DNA of 64,000 nt, from the NCBI RefSeq assembly GCF_035083965.1, contig NC_089722.1, positions 23,892,142 through 23,956,141 on the forward strand, given 5' to 3'. This DNA comes from Branchiostoma lanceolatum (lineage: Eukaryota > Chordata > Leptocardii > Amphioxiformes > Branchiostomatidae). Of the stretch, positions 23,451 to 35,455 are shown piece after piece. The notes under the pieces are model-generated. The model was not told the origin of the DNA and made no database searches. It saw only the letters and a list, made by a program, of their open reading frames with translations. Position numbers and translations under genes: made by a program. Within the stretch, counting starts at the first letter, position 1. Each line of letters starts with the position of its first letter.

Positions 23451-23669
23451 TGTAACCTCCATTAATCCGCCGGGTTACATAGACCCGCCGCTTTGAAAAA
23501 CAGTGGATTTTGGAGATCTCTAGTGCAGCATCCCCGGGTATGCACAGTTTAGATATACAGGAGTGCAATAATCTGGGGGACGCTGGGTTCTAGATCTCTG
23601 TTTGGACATATCTTTTCAGGGTGGCGGAATTATATACTGGCCCTGGTGGAATTATGTTAGTAGATGTTA
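23451..23669. repeat. dispersed repeat, copy 1 (pair with 40101-40304)
   Basis: Starts TGTAACCTCCATTAA and ends GGTGGAATTATGTTAGTAGATGTTA. The same order of blocks (GAGATCTCTAGTGC, TTTAGATATACAGGAGTGCA, TCTTTTCAGG) appears at 40101-40304 in the same orientation, with small indels and roughly 85% identity by eye. Non-coding in this copy. Family not recognised. Confidence 0.7.
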
Positions 23670-25334
23670 GAACAAGGTCCCGCCATCAGTCTGTTCACGC
23701 GAGAAACGTATTTTAAATGTACGTTTGTCATTAAGACCCTAACATCTGGGACGATCCCCGAGCGTTGCCGTTGAGAGATAATTTAGAGAACCTGCTCAGC
23801 AGGCTACAAGTGCGTCTCCCAAATACCTGGCATAACATGGAATCGCCTCTACTTACCCTAATACAGGAGAGAGTCTAGTTGAGGAAAGCCTGTGATTCAG
23901 CAGTAAAAATCCATTTCCAGACGATCGAATTTCACTCACGGCACTTTAGATTGGGACTATGAGGGAGGACCAAGGGGAGACTTCCACACAATCTGTCTGA
24001 TCGATATCGCCCTGTAGGAGCACTCTTGAGCAAAGAACTTGACCGGTACTACAATATTACAAGGATTTTCTTAACGCCGTCTACAACTATAAACATACAA
24101 ATACATTTAGCCTACTTAAAACGGTACAAGTATATGCAAGTATATACATGTACGTTTTGATCACCGTTTACACTACGGCTTCTATCATAATCATTCTTGA
24201 ATGTATCTACCAATATGCACACTACAGAGAGAGTCAAATACGTATATACAGTCATTTTCAAATCCAGAAAATTGTCGGCGTGGCGCCAATGTCTGCTGTT
24301 CCCCAAGGCTAAAGAACACTAATTCAGAATCCTCCACAGTCCTTATTTAAAGTACCGTGAGATTACCGCGCGCTTCGACTGGTCAGGCACCAGGCCCCTC
24401 GAAGGAGGTCCAATCAGCCACCAACAGCGATAAATCATGCAACACAGGCTACGTGCATAGACTTATGAAATTATTAAATGGACTTCAGTTGTCGAAGGTC
24501 ATGTTTTGTTCATACAGCTGATCAAACTTCATAAATGAATGTATGAAAGACCCTTGTTGTACATTTACGCTCTTACAAGCTAAGTACAGGACATGGTGAT
24601 AAAGAAGAAGTATAATTACAGTGATATCTCACTACAGCTAACGACTTAATACTACTATGTACAGGTTCAACTACTATGAATCCCTATAGTAACCAAAGCT
24701 GAAACCATCCAGGGAATTCAGTTATTCGTCACTTCACTTTTAATTCATTAAGTTGTTTCTATGGTCCACTTTTCCCAGAGCTTGAAGGTTCTATCAACTT
24801 CCATGCAATTGAACAGCAACGCCACAAAGAACGAGGCAGGCCTGTGGTATTTAGAAGACTTCTCGTCAGCGCTGCAAATCTCATAAACATCTGTGGAAAT
24901 GCTTGAGGGAGATGGGCGGATGTTTTTGCCAACGTTTGTAAAGAAATGAGATCAGATAACAACAAGCTTTAAATTATTTCCTTTCTGTGGTTTGTGTCTC
25001 CCGTCATAGATTTATTTTCATGTCGCTTTGAATGCGCTGGGGGTTGTAGTGGGCCTTTAAGCTATGTTAATCTTTTTGGCCAGATTTTTATAATATTTTT
25101 GCCGAGATGAAAAAAAAAATCTAATGTCGATGGACTGAAGAATGTCTTTTTGTGCTTGTCTTAAAACACTGACGACATACAGGCGTTACTTAACACAGTT
25201 CTGTGTTGACTTGGCCCCTTGAAAGACAAATCGACAGAGTTGAACAGTGCTACTCAGCTGTTCGAAAATTTCAAAACAATAAACTGTTGACTTTAGGTCG
25301 CTGATTCAGCACCGTACTGAATCCCGTTGAGAAA

Positions 25335-25655
25335 CTATTTGTTACATCCTTCAGGTTTCTGCTCCCATGGCAACGCCTTCGCCGCCTCTATGTTCTTGCG
25401 GAAGAGGAATGGTCCACAGGCTATCAGGAATTCGATAAAACTGCCCGCCTGCCGACCTTGATTTGTCACGTCACCGGGTATCGTATATTGATATTCTGAT
25501 GGGTTATCAAGTTCTGGCACGGCCGGGTTCATATTTTGCACGTTTCGCGCCGCTAGACTACCGAGACCACGGCCCTTACGGAGGGTGTCAGGGGGGAAGC
25601 TTGCCAGACTTACCGCAATTTGCTTCAGGAGCCAACTAACGTGTGATAGAGGCAT
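25335..25655 (-). CDS. possible single-exon gene, small protein of unknown function
   Basis: An uninterrupted 106-codon ORF on the minus strand starts with ATG in AAACAATGC and ends in TAG. It lies at the edge of a CpG-rich stretch (about 25.4-26.7 kb), which fits a promoter-proximal position. Composition is protein-like (PPDTLRKGRGLGSLAARNVQ, then a hydrophobic FIEFLIACGPFLF segment and LPWEQKPEGC). No family is recognised. An internal GCGGTAAGT could act as a splice donor, so the exon structure could differ. It may be chance. Confidence 0.25.
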   Translation of the reverse strand: MPLSHVSWLLKQIAVSLASFPPDTLRKGRGLGSLAARNVQNMNPAVPELDNPSEYQYTIPGDVTNQGRQAGSFIEFLIACGPFLFRKNIEAAKALPWEQKPEGCNK

Positions 25656-26720
25656 TGTTTCTCATCATTCGTCAGGTTTCGAGAAGTGAGTTTGCCAAGA
25701 AGCGTTATCACGTCAGCCCGCTCGCTGAGCGGTGCCCTACAGTCGTGTCAAGCGCGTCGCCGGGATTTGTGAGGAACCCGGCAGCGGCCCTGCTTCGACA
25801 GCCAATTACATTTTAATCGCCAGCGCGCCATTTGCAGCTGATTTCCCTCACTTGCTCAGCTGCCACGCCACAGGGGAACTCGTCGGTCGATTCTGAGGGA
25901 CTGTTTTCAGCAATACAGGTCTATGAGGTAACGTTACATCATCGGCACAGCGAATAGCGAGCTTGGTAGTTCGTGTAGTGTATGTGGACTTGAATTCCGG
26001 GCTAGGAGAATCTCAGCGGTGGGCCCAATATCCTGCGAGTATTGAAAAACCTGGCTAGTCTTTCGAGGACGGGAAAGCATTGACTCTGTAGACAAGCCGT
26101 GGATGGCATTTCACATGTATCTTCACTGTCGGGCTAGCAAGGGGCATGCTACGGCCCCTGAATCAACGAGAGGAAACAGCAAGAAATGCTTCTGACTTTG
26201 TGAAGAAAGCTGAGATCTGGAAAAGGTAAAAAGCCTATCTATTATCGCATGGAGAGAGAGAAGAAGTCCAAAAAGAAAGTGCGGTTGGTTGGCTCAGTGA
26301 CGTCTCTCTTTCACGTCCCCACACGGACTGAGTGGTTGCTGTTTCCCTGGTAACGGGTTTTAAATTTAGCGGCAAGGAACCGAGTCGTGCCAAACGCACG
26401 ACTTTTCTCAGATCAACTGACAAGAGGTGAAGCTTGTTTTATTCCTGGAAGCCGTGCCTCATATTTTGTGGTAAAATTGTGACGCACGGCTTACGGACAC
26501 GCAAGGGCTACGGAGTGCTGAGACAACACTATCTACACAGCTAGGTCCGCGTCTTTAGGGACAGACGTCGTGTTGGTAATACAACGCACCTGTCTTTCCG
26601 GAGCCCGTAATACGGCATAACAGCGATAGCAACAGCGTCAGCCTTCCTCTGGGGCTCGCCAATCATACCGAAGGTAAATGACTGCATCTTTATTCTATCT
26701 CATGTGCTTGCTATCATCTA
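25500..26720. promoter_or_regulatory. CpG-rich stretch, possible promoter region
   Basis: CpG dinucleotides are visibly denser here than in flanking DNA. A donor-like AAG|GTAAATG at 26673/26674 could end a 5' UTR exon that splices to the acceptor at 30152-30153 just before the ATG at 30162. The region could also serve the minus-strand ORF at 25335-25655. Both links are inference. Confidence 0.25.
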
Positions 26721-29700
26721 TGATGGAAGAATTGCTTACAAGAAGAAGAATGGGGCCTGCGTACCCTTATGTGAAGATCGTAATCAGCCGTTATAATTCC
26801 ACGTAATTCTTAGCCGGACCGCTCAAATTCAACCTGGAGCGTGATCGGTGCATTCTACGTATAGCCAGTCTACCGAATGTAACGTAATTACTAGCCTATG
26901 TCTTCCTGAATTTAATTCAGAGTAGAGCTTTGATAGTACAGGGCCCCCCATAACCCCAGGGAAAGGAGTGGGGATATCTCTGACATTTATGAAGCGCTTT
27001 GATATTTATGAAGCGCTTGTTTATGTAGGCTAGTAGGTTGCCGCAGGAAAGGGGAGGGGTGCACACTAATAACTTGTCACTGTTGAAACGTCATGATTTG
27101 GCATAATGTGTCCTATGACCTTTTGTAAAACGGCCGACGCGGTGTTTTATCAGGTAAAGGAGGAACGTTTGAATATGAGGCGGTGGCTGACGACTAGATG
27201 TACCCAATAGGCGTTCGTATTTAATAAACGGTTTTGCTACGTTCTTTCATACATCTACAACGCATCAAACGACGGGAAGGGCGTTCTAGGTATTGCAGTA
27301 CATGTAGCTATCATTCCCATGCCTTTACACGGACGTATGTATCAAGTGTCTCTTGCGATGCCAAACATGAGAAAATGTCGTCATACAACGTCCTACTGGG
27401 ACAGTTAGCCCCAGCACAGCGCTAACACCCACCTGTCTCTCTTGTGACACTGTAGAATGATGATAGGATACAGTTTTAACACACGTTAATGGCTTCACTA
27501 TCCCCTCCGGTTCGGCTCACGATACGGCCTGTGCGTTTCATCTGCTCGAGAATTGATCGATCCTTCAGAGCTGGCTGATTTCCGATTCTATAGGACATCA
27601 GTCAGTTTCGTGCCGCTAATCATCCATTGAGGAACGTCCCCGTGTTGACGTGTGTATGCATCAATTAATAATGATGGAGACGGCTGTGCGACCGGGTGGG
27701 TTCATTTTAGTCATATATGAATAAGGTCATCTTAGTTGCAAGTTTCCACCGTCATAAGATTTCTAACCGCGCCGCGTGAATTGCATGTTTATGATTTGAT
27801 TTAAGCTTGTACTTGCTGCGTTGTATTGCAGGGGGGATAACATCAGAAAATGGGCAGGCATGACATTAAGTGAAACATTAGGAAGAACAGATAACCAAGA
27901 AGGGTGGAGAAAATTGGCTGCCAGATCCTCTGTAATGTCCCAACGGCCAAATATTCACACAAATACATTATCATAAAAGGCCCGGCTATGGTTTCAAGTG
28001 CAACTGGTCTGAGAAAGGAGTGCTCGGAAAGTGTATCTATATCCAGGCGTTAAATAGACACTGGGCATAAGTTCACTTTCCTATTGACGTCCTAAGGATC
28101 CCTAAGTGAGGCTCACAACGTGTATTGATGAGTACCCCTGACAGCAATAGTTGGCCACACTTCAAGATTACAAACGCAGAAGTGGTGGAAATTTGCCAAG
28201 TACCAGGCGGAGAGCAGCGAACACACCGCCTCCTGTGACGACAGTATCCCCGGGGTTCAGACTGCGGAGGACGCTGCTGTAAATATCGTGTGTGTCGGTA
28301 ATTCTGTTCAGTCATCAATGTAGTTTGGGGCAACTGATACATACATATTAAACAAAGTGAAATAAGGCGCCTCCGGACGATAGTATTCCATTGAGCAACG
28401 TAATTCTCGTGGCCTATTTGCTAAAATAAGATTACCGGGAAGACGTGATAGTCCTTGCTTTGATCTAGATACCAAGGCCATGCATACTGCATGCATTGAA
28501 TACGTCGTCAGTAGCCAGGTAGCAGTAACGTTGGGTAACATAAATTCGGGATTTTTCCGATAATGGTTGACTGAAATCAATCTAGCAGAACAATAAACCA
28601 TCCTTTTTTTCTATTATTCTGTCAGTATCATGTACTATCTTTGCACTAATCATATATATGGTAGATTTTGTCTCTAGTCGTGCTGACACCATAATATTTC
28701 AACTTGAAACTACCGTCCGCCGCACGCACAATGTCGGTGCTGTCGGACAGGGGTGCACATTAATTCGGGAGAGAAGATTCGTCTTGAATATCTTACCGCT
28801 AATTACATTTTATACAGCAGCTATTCGTTCCATCCTTGGCTTGAGGAGAGTGCTATGGATATAGACGTGTCCAAGTAAAAAAATACACGAAAAAACGGCC
28901 GTACCGCACACATCAGGCCTACGGGAACAACCCGTGTGTTGAGTCGGTAGCTATAGAACGTCAAAGTCGACATCCACCGTCATGGCAACGTGTACATTAT
29001 TCATGGCAAGTTAGCTGGATGCCGTAGCAATGGTTATACTACTATGTCCATGTGTTCCTTGTTGTGTTAGGAGCAAACTTTGAGGAAAATATCGTCTTCA
29101 GTCCACTATCACACGCAACATTTAGACAAAAAAGTGTTCCTCACAAACCTTTTGTCGTCTGCTTGACGACATGATTCTGGGTAACAATATGGCGGCGGGA
29201 AAATACACGTGCCGTAGGTTGTAGCAACAAAGAGGAGTTTTGATGATTGATCACACTTAAATCCAGTTGCAGGTTAGCAAAAGAGATTGTAATAAGTTGT
29301 CTTGTAAATAATTGTGTTTAGCAGGCAGGAGATGTGACATTTGTCTTATAAACCAGCGAACAACCGTGCAGTGTGAGTCTCCCACGAAGCCCACAGACTC
29401 TGTCAATAAGGGACGGAGAGTTTTTGACGTCGCCAACTTCTAATGCATGGTTATCGAAGCTTTTCAGACAGTGTTCTGAATGCGTTAGTCTGTCAAGTTT
29501 GCATTTCTAGCGGTATTACTGATGTTGCATCTAGCACATATCCCTAAATACCCCGTTTTCGAAAAATCGCGAATCTAAGTACCCCACGAATTTATGTTAC
29601 CCAACGTTAGATATTATTAGAATATCATCTAAAAAAAGATCTGTGTCTGCTGCTGGGTTATTGGTTTCGTTTTCATCGTGTATTTCTATTCACCCTGAAG

Positions 29701-30150
29701 GGTTTCTAGTTTGTGGTTGGTGATCATCTGTGGCGCAATAAAATAGAAATGAAAATAAATCTGTGGCTCTCCCTCTAGTCTAACTCAGTCGCCCAGTCTT
29801 CGTCTTACATGTAACGTTATGTAAGCAAAAGCCAGCCACAGGTTTTTGTGTGATCTCTGCCGCGTGTCCTTGATTAACATCAGACCTAGCCATACAGGTA
29901 TGATTATTGCTAGCAAACTAGCTATCCTTATAAGGAAGAGCTCGAGGCCCCTGCTATTTTTGAACATAAAGAGTTCCCCGCCTCAGCAGTGACGTGAGGG
30001 GAAAGGGAATCTCAAACACATTCTGTTGACAAGACTGAAGGTTTTCTTCGCTGGAGAAAGGAATGTCGCCTGGTTACAAGTATACTTGGGATTGTGTACA
30101 TCATACAAGGCCAGTAATATTTTTCTTCGGTTCATGTGTGTATCTGTGTA
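26720..30150. other. non-coding stretch before the MGSGASK gene
   Basis: No coding exon could be supported. ORFs here are 60-100 codons, show no family features and have no phase-matched neighbours. If the 5' UTR exon suggested near 26.67 kb is real, this is its intron; otherwise it is intergenic. Confidence 0.4.
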
Positions 30151-30161
30151 CAGGGAAGACG

Positions 30162-31719
30162 ATGGGTAGCGGAGCGAGCAAGGACAAGACTCTTCCGTAC
30201 CCCCAGAAGACTGCACGGTACATGGAGCCTGCCAGCAGCACTGACGTCACTGACATCAGCTCCGCCCTGCCGTCCATCTCAGACCCGTACGGCACGGACA
30301 GACCGGAACCCTGGACAGGCAAGGGTAGGGAAACGCACCTTATTTAGGATGCTTGTCTATCTGCTTGCTTGCTTGCTTGCTTGTTTGTTTGTTTGTTTGT
30401 TTGTTTGTTTGTTTGTAAACCACCTCATACTAGTTATACACCACATTTTTCCATTTTCTGTGCCGGAGGGCAGCAAAATGTCTTTTTTTTTTTCCTAATC
30501 AGACGACTATCAATGAATTTTAGACTGCGTCATGTCTAATTCCAAAGCCTAATTTCAGTCACAATGTCATTTACCGACACAGATGAACTTTCATGCTATG
30601 ACGTAAATGTGTGTGCGCCGACAAATGTAAAGAGCCATGAAAGGTCAGCTGGCTTACGTAGTGAGCGAACCATACTTTTGATAATAAGGCCAGGTTTACA
30701 GAAGCTTCCCTATCGCGCGCGTCGAGTTTCTTGGCTGGCTTTCACGTACTCCCTTGTCTTACCGATGACATGGATGACGTACAGATGGTTTTACGAAGCC
30801 TTACTGGCACAATTTACGCCAACTATGCTATTTCTCCGTCAAGTATACGAGCCCGCAATGTAGAACTTACGTCAGACATTGTCATGGTATGATCCATCTT
30901 ACAATACTGCAAATAACTCGTATCTCCATATTCTTATCCTCGACTTTCCCTGTAATACATTATTTGCTTTCGGCGATATACTATATCGCAAGATGTCACT
31001 CACAGATACACATAGGTGCGTCAGCATTAGGTCATGTTGATTTGATAATATGGATGACATCCTCTTGGGACCCCAAAACTGATGCGAGCGTGCGAATGAA
31101 TAAAAAGTTTGGCAAAAAAATTATGAAATCTATATCGATCGATCCATGGTCAGGATGGATGACCAAAACTAAACACACAAAGCATGGTATACCGAAATAT
31201 ATGACCTTCATCAGTTTGATTGTTTCAAAACTTCTTCTTGGACTTTGGAATTAACTTTGGCATTCAACGACATTATTCCGAAATATCATTTTGTAATTTA
31301 CAGTATGTATTTTCTCATTCGGCAGCTGCTTTTTATGAGTTACAGTATGGCCGAAAAACTTTTTGTGTGGAAAGGAACGAAATTTGATTCGCGTGCGGAT
31401 GCCATCCATATAATCAAATCAACATGGCCTCAGCTTTCCTAAGTTCCTCAGCTTTTTCTCTTTAGGCGCAGTCGTCGTGCCCTTTTTATCCTAGGATTTA
31501 CTAGCTTGGCCATAGAAGGATAGACCGTCAAGAAGGATGTACGACAACCTTTACCGGCACAAGACAGCTGAAGTTTCCCCGACACATATACGACACATAC
31601 ACGACCTCAAACTGCTGTCGTATGACCAATACGACAGGGCCCTCATGCAAAATCCATATGAGAGAGACCAGTAAGGATCATTGGGGCCAGTTGGGGGGCA
31701 ACATATTAATTAACAATGG

Positions 31720-31753
<34 letters not shown>

Positions 31754-32099
31754 GTCGTCGTCGTCGTCGTCGTCGTCATCGTCATCGTACCAGTACTGCA
31801 GCCATCTTGTTCAAGTGACAAAAACATACCTAACGTAGCGATTTCAGTTAACTTTTTTTCTTTTTTCTGCAGGGATAAAAAAGACCGACGACACCAAGGA
31901 GGAGGAGGATGATGACGGTGCGCGGCTGGACTGTTACGAGGTGGCGCGGAGGATTGATTACATCAAGACCGAACTGTCCAAGGGCAGGTACAACATAGAC
32001 CTCAAGAAACTGGATCCGGGCGAGTCCGCAAAGGACGCAAAGGACGCCAATAATATGCAAACCCTGACAGAGGAGTCAACAGAGCCTTTAGAAAAATGA
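30162..32099 (+). CDS. predicted N-myristoylated small acidic protein, family unknown
   Basis: Two coding exons, 30162-30324 and 31873-32099, join in phase (AAG G | GG ATA) to give 129 residues. The acceptor CTGTGTACAG lies eight bases before the ATG, so an upstream non-coding exon is likely. The protein starts MGSGASKDK, matching the N-myristoyltransferase consensus (Gly2, Ser6, basic residue 7), so membrane attachment is expected. Residues 62-69 are very acidic (KEEEDDDG). A predicted helix follows (CYEVARRIDYIKTELSKGRY), then a charged tail ending TEPLEK. No enzymatic motif and no recognised homologue. The gene lies about 3 kb upstream of the sialyltransferase on the same strand. Confidence 0.75.
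30360..30417. repeat. (TTGC)n(TTTG)n microsatellite
   Basis: Tetranucleotide run changing from TTGC to TTTG units, in the intron of the myristoylated-protein gene. Confidence 0.85.
31720..31788. repeat. (CAT)n(CGT)n trinucleotide repeat
   Basis: About eleven CAT units followed by CGT units and a mixed end, 85 bases upstream of the second coding exon of the myristoylated-protein gene. It is intronic, so the Ile/Val run read from it is not protein. Confidence 0.85.
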
Positions 32100-35085
32100 C
32101 GCCAACTGATTTTAGGTACCGGGGAGTTTTACTTGAAATAGAGAACTATGCCAAACGACACTTGTAGCTACGAGTCTTATAATGGTTGCGGAAACAATAA
32201 TCCAAAGACACATGCAAAGGCCTGTGATTGTGTGGTTTTAGGTCTTATCCATTTGGACATTATTGTAGAGCTACATACTCCCATGCATAAAAGGTAGGGT
32301 CTGCCTTAACGGTTGATATTATCTAGATGGCAGTACTGGCTGTAAAAGAAAACATCACTCTCCGTCACGTAACTTTTATTGTCACAGTAAACCGCACTTT
32401 TAATCAAGTATTACGGTCATGCTTTATGAGAGAGCGCCAGGGTTTTGTGAGGTCCGGGCCGGGGTTTTTCAGCCATCTAAAAGTCTGCCGGTACTCAAAC
32501 AGCTACTTACATTTCATCACCAGCCGGATATGAGTATATACACCTCAGTGAGTCGACCATTTTAGCCCTCCAATTCTCGATGATTGATAAGACGTTTTAC
32601 CAAACAAACACAATTTTTCTGTGGTCTAAGTTTGATGAAAAATTCATAGCATGACTGCACCTAACATAAATGTATGTATGTCATATCCTTGTGCGTGACT
32701 TTGAATAATTCTACTCTGATAATATTTGCCTACGTGCAAGACGTGACCAGAGTTTTGTAACGTGCCCGTTGCAAACCATAAGTGCTTTAGGATCGCCAAT
32801 GAAGAATCGTCATTTAAGAGAATGTCACCAGAGCGTCTAACGAAGTGTTAAAGACTTTGTAGTTCTACCCTTCTCTAACAACTTCAGAGTGCTAATCCAA
32901 GAGCTCTACTTTCCTACTCTTGGCCATGTAATAAAAGGGAGACGCAGACAAAGTGTCGACAGTGCAAACGTACTCATCAAGTATCTCTGATATGGGGACG
33001 GCCATCAGCAGTGCAATTTTCCACTCGAGGGACACTCAGCTCAGCGAGGAGAGATTCCGCAGTACTGCAATCACATGATAAGAGTGCCACAAGGAAGGCT
33101 TTAACCGACATATGTAGGTTCAAACCCTTAGACTCATCTGCCAAAAGACTGGTGGTAAAACCACAGAGAAGCCTCTACATCTGAGAAAGATGTAATTGAC
33201 GATCGGACTTGAAGATGTTGCCATTCGATTCTAGACAAAATAGAAAAATGGACTTATGTAAGATGATGTACAAATTATAAAAGGACAACTGTCAATTCGT
33301 GTTTATTGTGCGTTCATTTTGAGCTTTATTCTATAATGTCTACACCGCATGCTCTTTTTGAATGTCTGAACACGCTAAGTTCATATTGTTGTAATTAATA
33401 GTAGCAATAATCTAAGCCCTAGGTTTTAATTTGGTACATACATGTATCTCCCTTGAATGCTGAATAAAGCGCACATCTTAAGGAATAAAATAAATCTGAC
33501 AGTTCACTGTCTGTACGTCGTTTCAGCAGTAATATTCACCTGTTATATGACATAGCATTGCGGCATGCCTATATTGAAATCTGTAGATATCTTAGTTATG
33601 ATTCTGCTCGACACATGAAATACAATATTCTACTCAAACTGTAAGGTGCGTTTCTAATTTTGCTTGATCCCTTAGGTCTGGTTTTAAATTGATATGGGAT
33701 TAATGGGTAACATGATGCGTGCACTTTTATAGGTAAAATAAGCCCATAAGGTTTGAAGGTCACACAGCGATTATCAAAATAACCATATTGTTACAAGAGT
33801 AAGATTACACTTGATTAAGGTAAAGAGTGAGAACCACTACTTACTCCATCAGCTAACGCCTTTTCAACAGCATCTAGGAACAGTAACTACGGATTGAAGA
33901 ATGGATATTTCCTTGTTTAGAATTTGCACAATAGGTTTCTAAAGGAAAGTATCTCCGGAGATACGGGAAAATGTCATGCTCGCAAACCGTACAATGATGC
34001 AGCAAGAGTAGATGCACTCAGCTAGTTTCACACTATATTTGTTGATTGCTACATTCCGTGCTCCAGGGAGACGGACCATTTGAGAGGCATCTACATTCCC
34101 TTCTGTGACATAAGCATTGGACCAAACAATACGCTACTGAGAAAGCAATTAGACATATATTTACTGTCAATATTGTCCATTATCAAGAGAAAAAAAGGGC
34201 GAATAATTTTGACTGGTCGGCAGAGAATAAGGAATGGTCTTTTTGCACTTGTTGGCAAGAAATAAGGAATGATTCATCACAAAACAGGTGGTATTTGTCC
34301 AAGTGGGATAAACTGGATTCAGTAGTTCTCACGGTAGATACTTAAGGTGGGCGTGTTCAATCAAGTATTCAAGCAGGTGTTTTTTTGCGGGGGGGGGGGT
34401 GTAAGTAACATTTTCTGTGAAGCAGAAGAAAACTGCCATCCAGAAAACGTTACTCTTTCCGTCCAACACCTGCACGGAAATTTGTGTAATTTTGATCCTA
34501 TTTGGCAGTCGCTGCGAACGAACCAGGGAGGTTCATTTAAACCTCCTTGGAATGAACCAATTCAGGAACTAGTGCACTGTCACACCTCAGCACGCACAAT
34601 GTGACCTGGAAGAGTCCCCCCTCAGGCAGTATTGTTTCAGTGTAGTGAACAATAGGTAATTCAGTATGCATGAAGGCGTGGTTATTTTCTTATTCCCATT
34701 TGCTTTGAATGATAGATCCTGTAACAATTACAGCCCTGTCAGATCAGAATGACCCTTTTATAACGCAAAGCCTCCGTCCCAGAGGGTTATTTCTGGACAA
34801 ACGAAGAATCGTTGCTAGGTGAAAAGAAGAATGACCATAGCGAGCACATCTGGGTCAAACACGCCCTACAGAAGCCTTTATACAGGCGGCTGGGCCCAGT
34901 GCGGGGTTTAACATTAAGCACACCTTCTGTCCGATCGTATGGGTGTGTGTGTGAGGAAAGAATGCCACCAGAGCGGTGAAACCATGGCGGCATATCTTGG
35001 AAAATCCTGCCACGCCACGCCAACCATATCTCTGTAGTTGTTGTTTATTTGATGATAACGTCAGCAGATATCCCTCCCCGAGGAG
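32100..35085. other. 3' flank of the myristoylated-protein gene and upstream region of the sialyltransferase gene
   Basis: No further coding exon found. AATAAA words at about 33462 and 33484 could end the upstream transcript. The sialyltransferase 5' UTR or promoter should lie in the last part; an in-frame ATG at 35087, 17 codons before the preferred start, has no stop between them. Confidence 0.4.
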
Positions 35086-35137
35086 GATGAGTGTGGACTC
35101 CAGAGAGTTAACTGTGTTGGTGCACGTAGACTGCATC

Positions 35138-35414
35138 ATGAACTTTCTACCCTCATGCTGTCGGCGTCCCAAATGTCGTCTGAAATCTTTCCTCACCGTC
35201 TGTTTGGCACTCGGAGTCCTGGGAACGTGTTTGATCCTGACTGTCTACCATATTGATGTCAATGTGTAAGTATGCCCCCCCCCCCCCCCACGATTTGTAT
35301 TGGTCTCTCCGGCTGTTAACCAATTCACACACAGACACACACGGACACACACATGTACACACGCACACATACACACGCGCAGACGCACACACACACATGC
35401 GCACACACATACAC

Positions 35415-35455
<41 letters not shown>

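Larger units (their letters stand above)
20411..25330. other. gene-poor stretch
   Basis: No supported exon on either strand. ORFs are under about 120 codons, mostly in repeats, and lack splice partners. Contents recognised: the CG/TG microsatellite (22571-22616), one copy of a dispersed repeat (23451-23669), and a T-, A- and CA-rich background. The short arginine-rich ORF on the minus strand near 22600 is only a reading of the microsatellite. Confidence 0.45.

Noticed and set aside
30564-31442. Three consecutive plus-strand ORFs (99, 121, 65 codons)
   Set aside because: They lie inside the intron of the myristoylated-protein gene, have no family features or phase-matched splice sites, and are rich in low-complexity hydrophobic residues.
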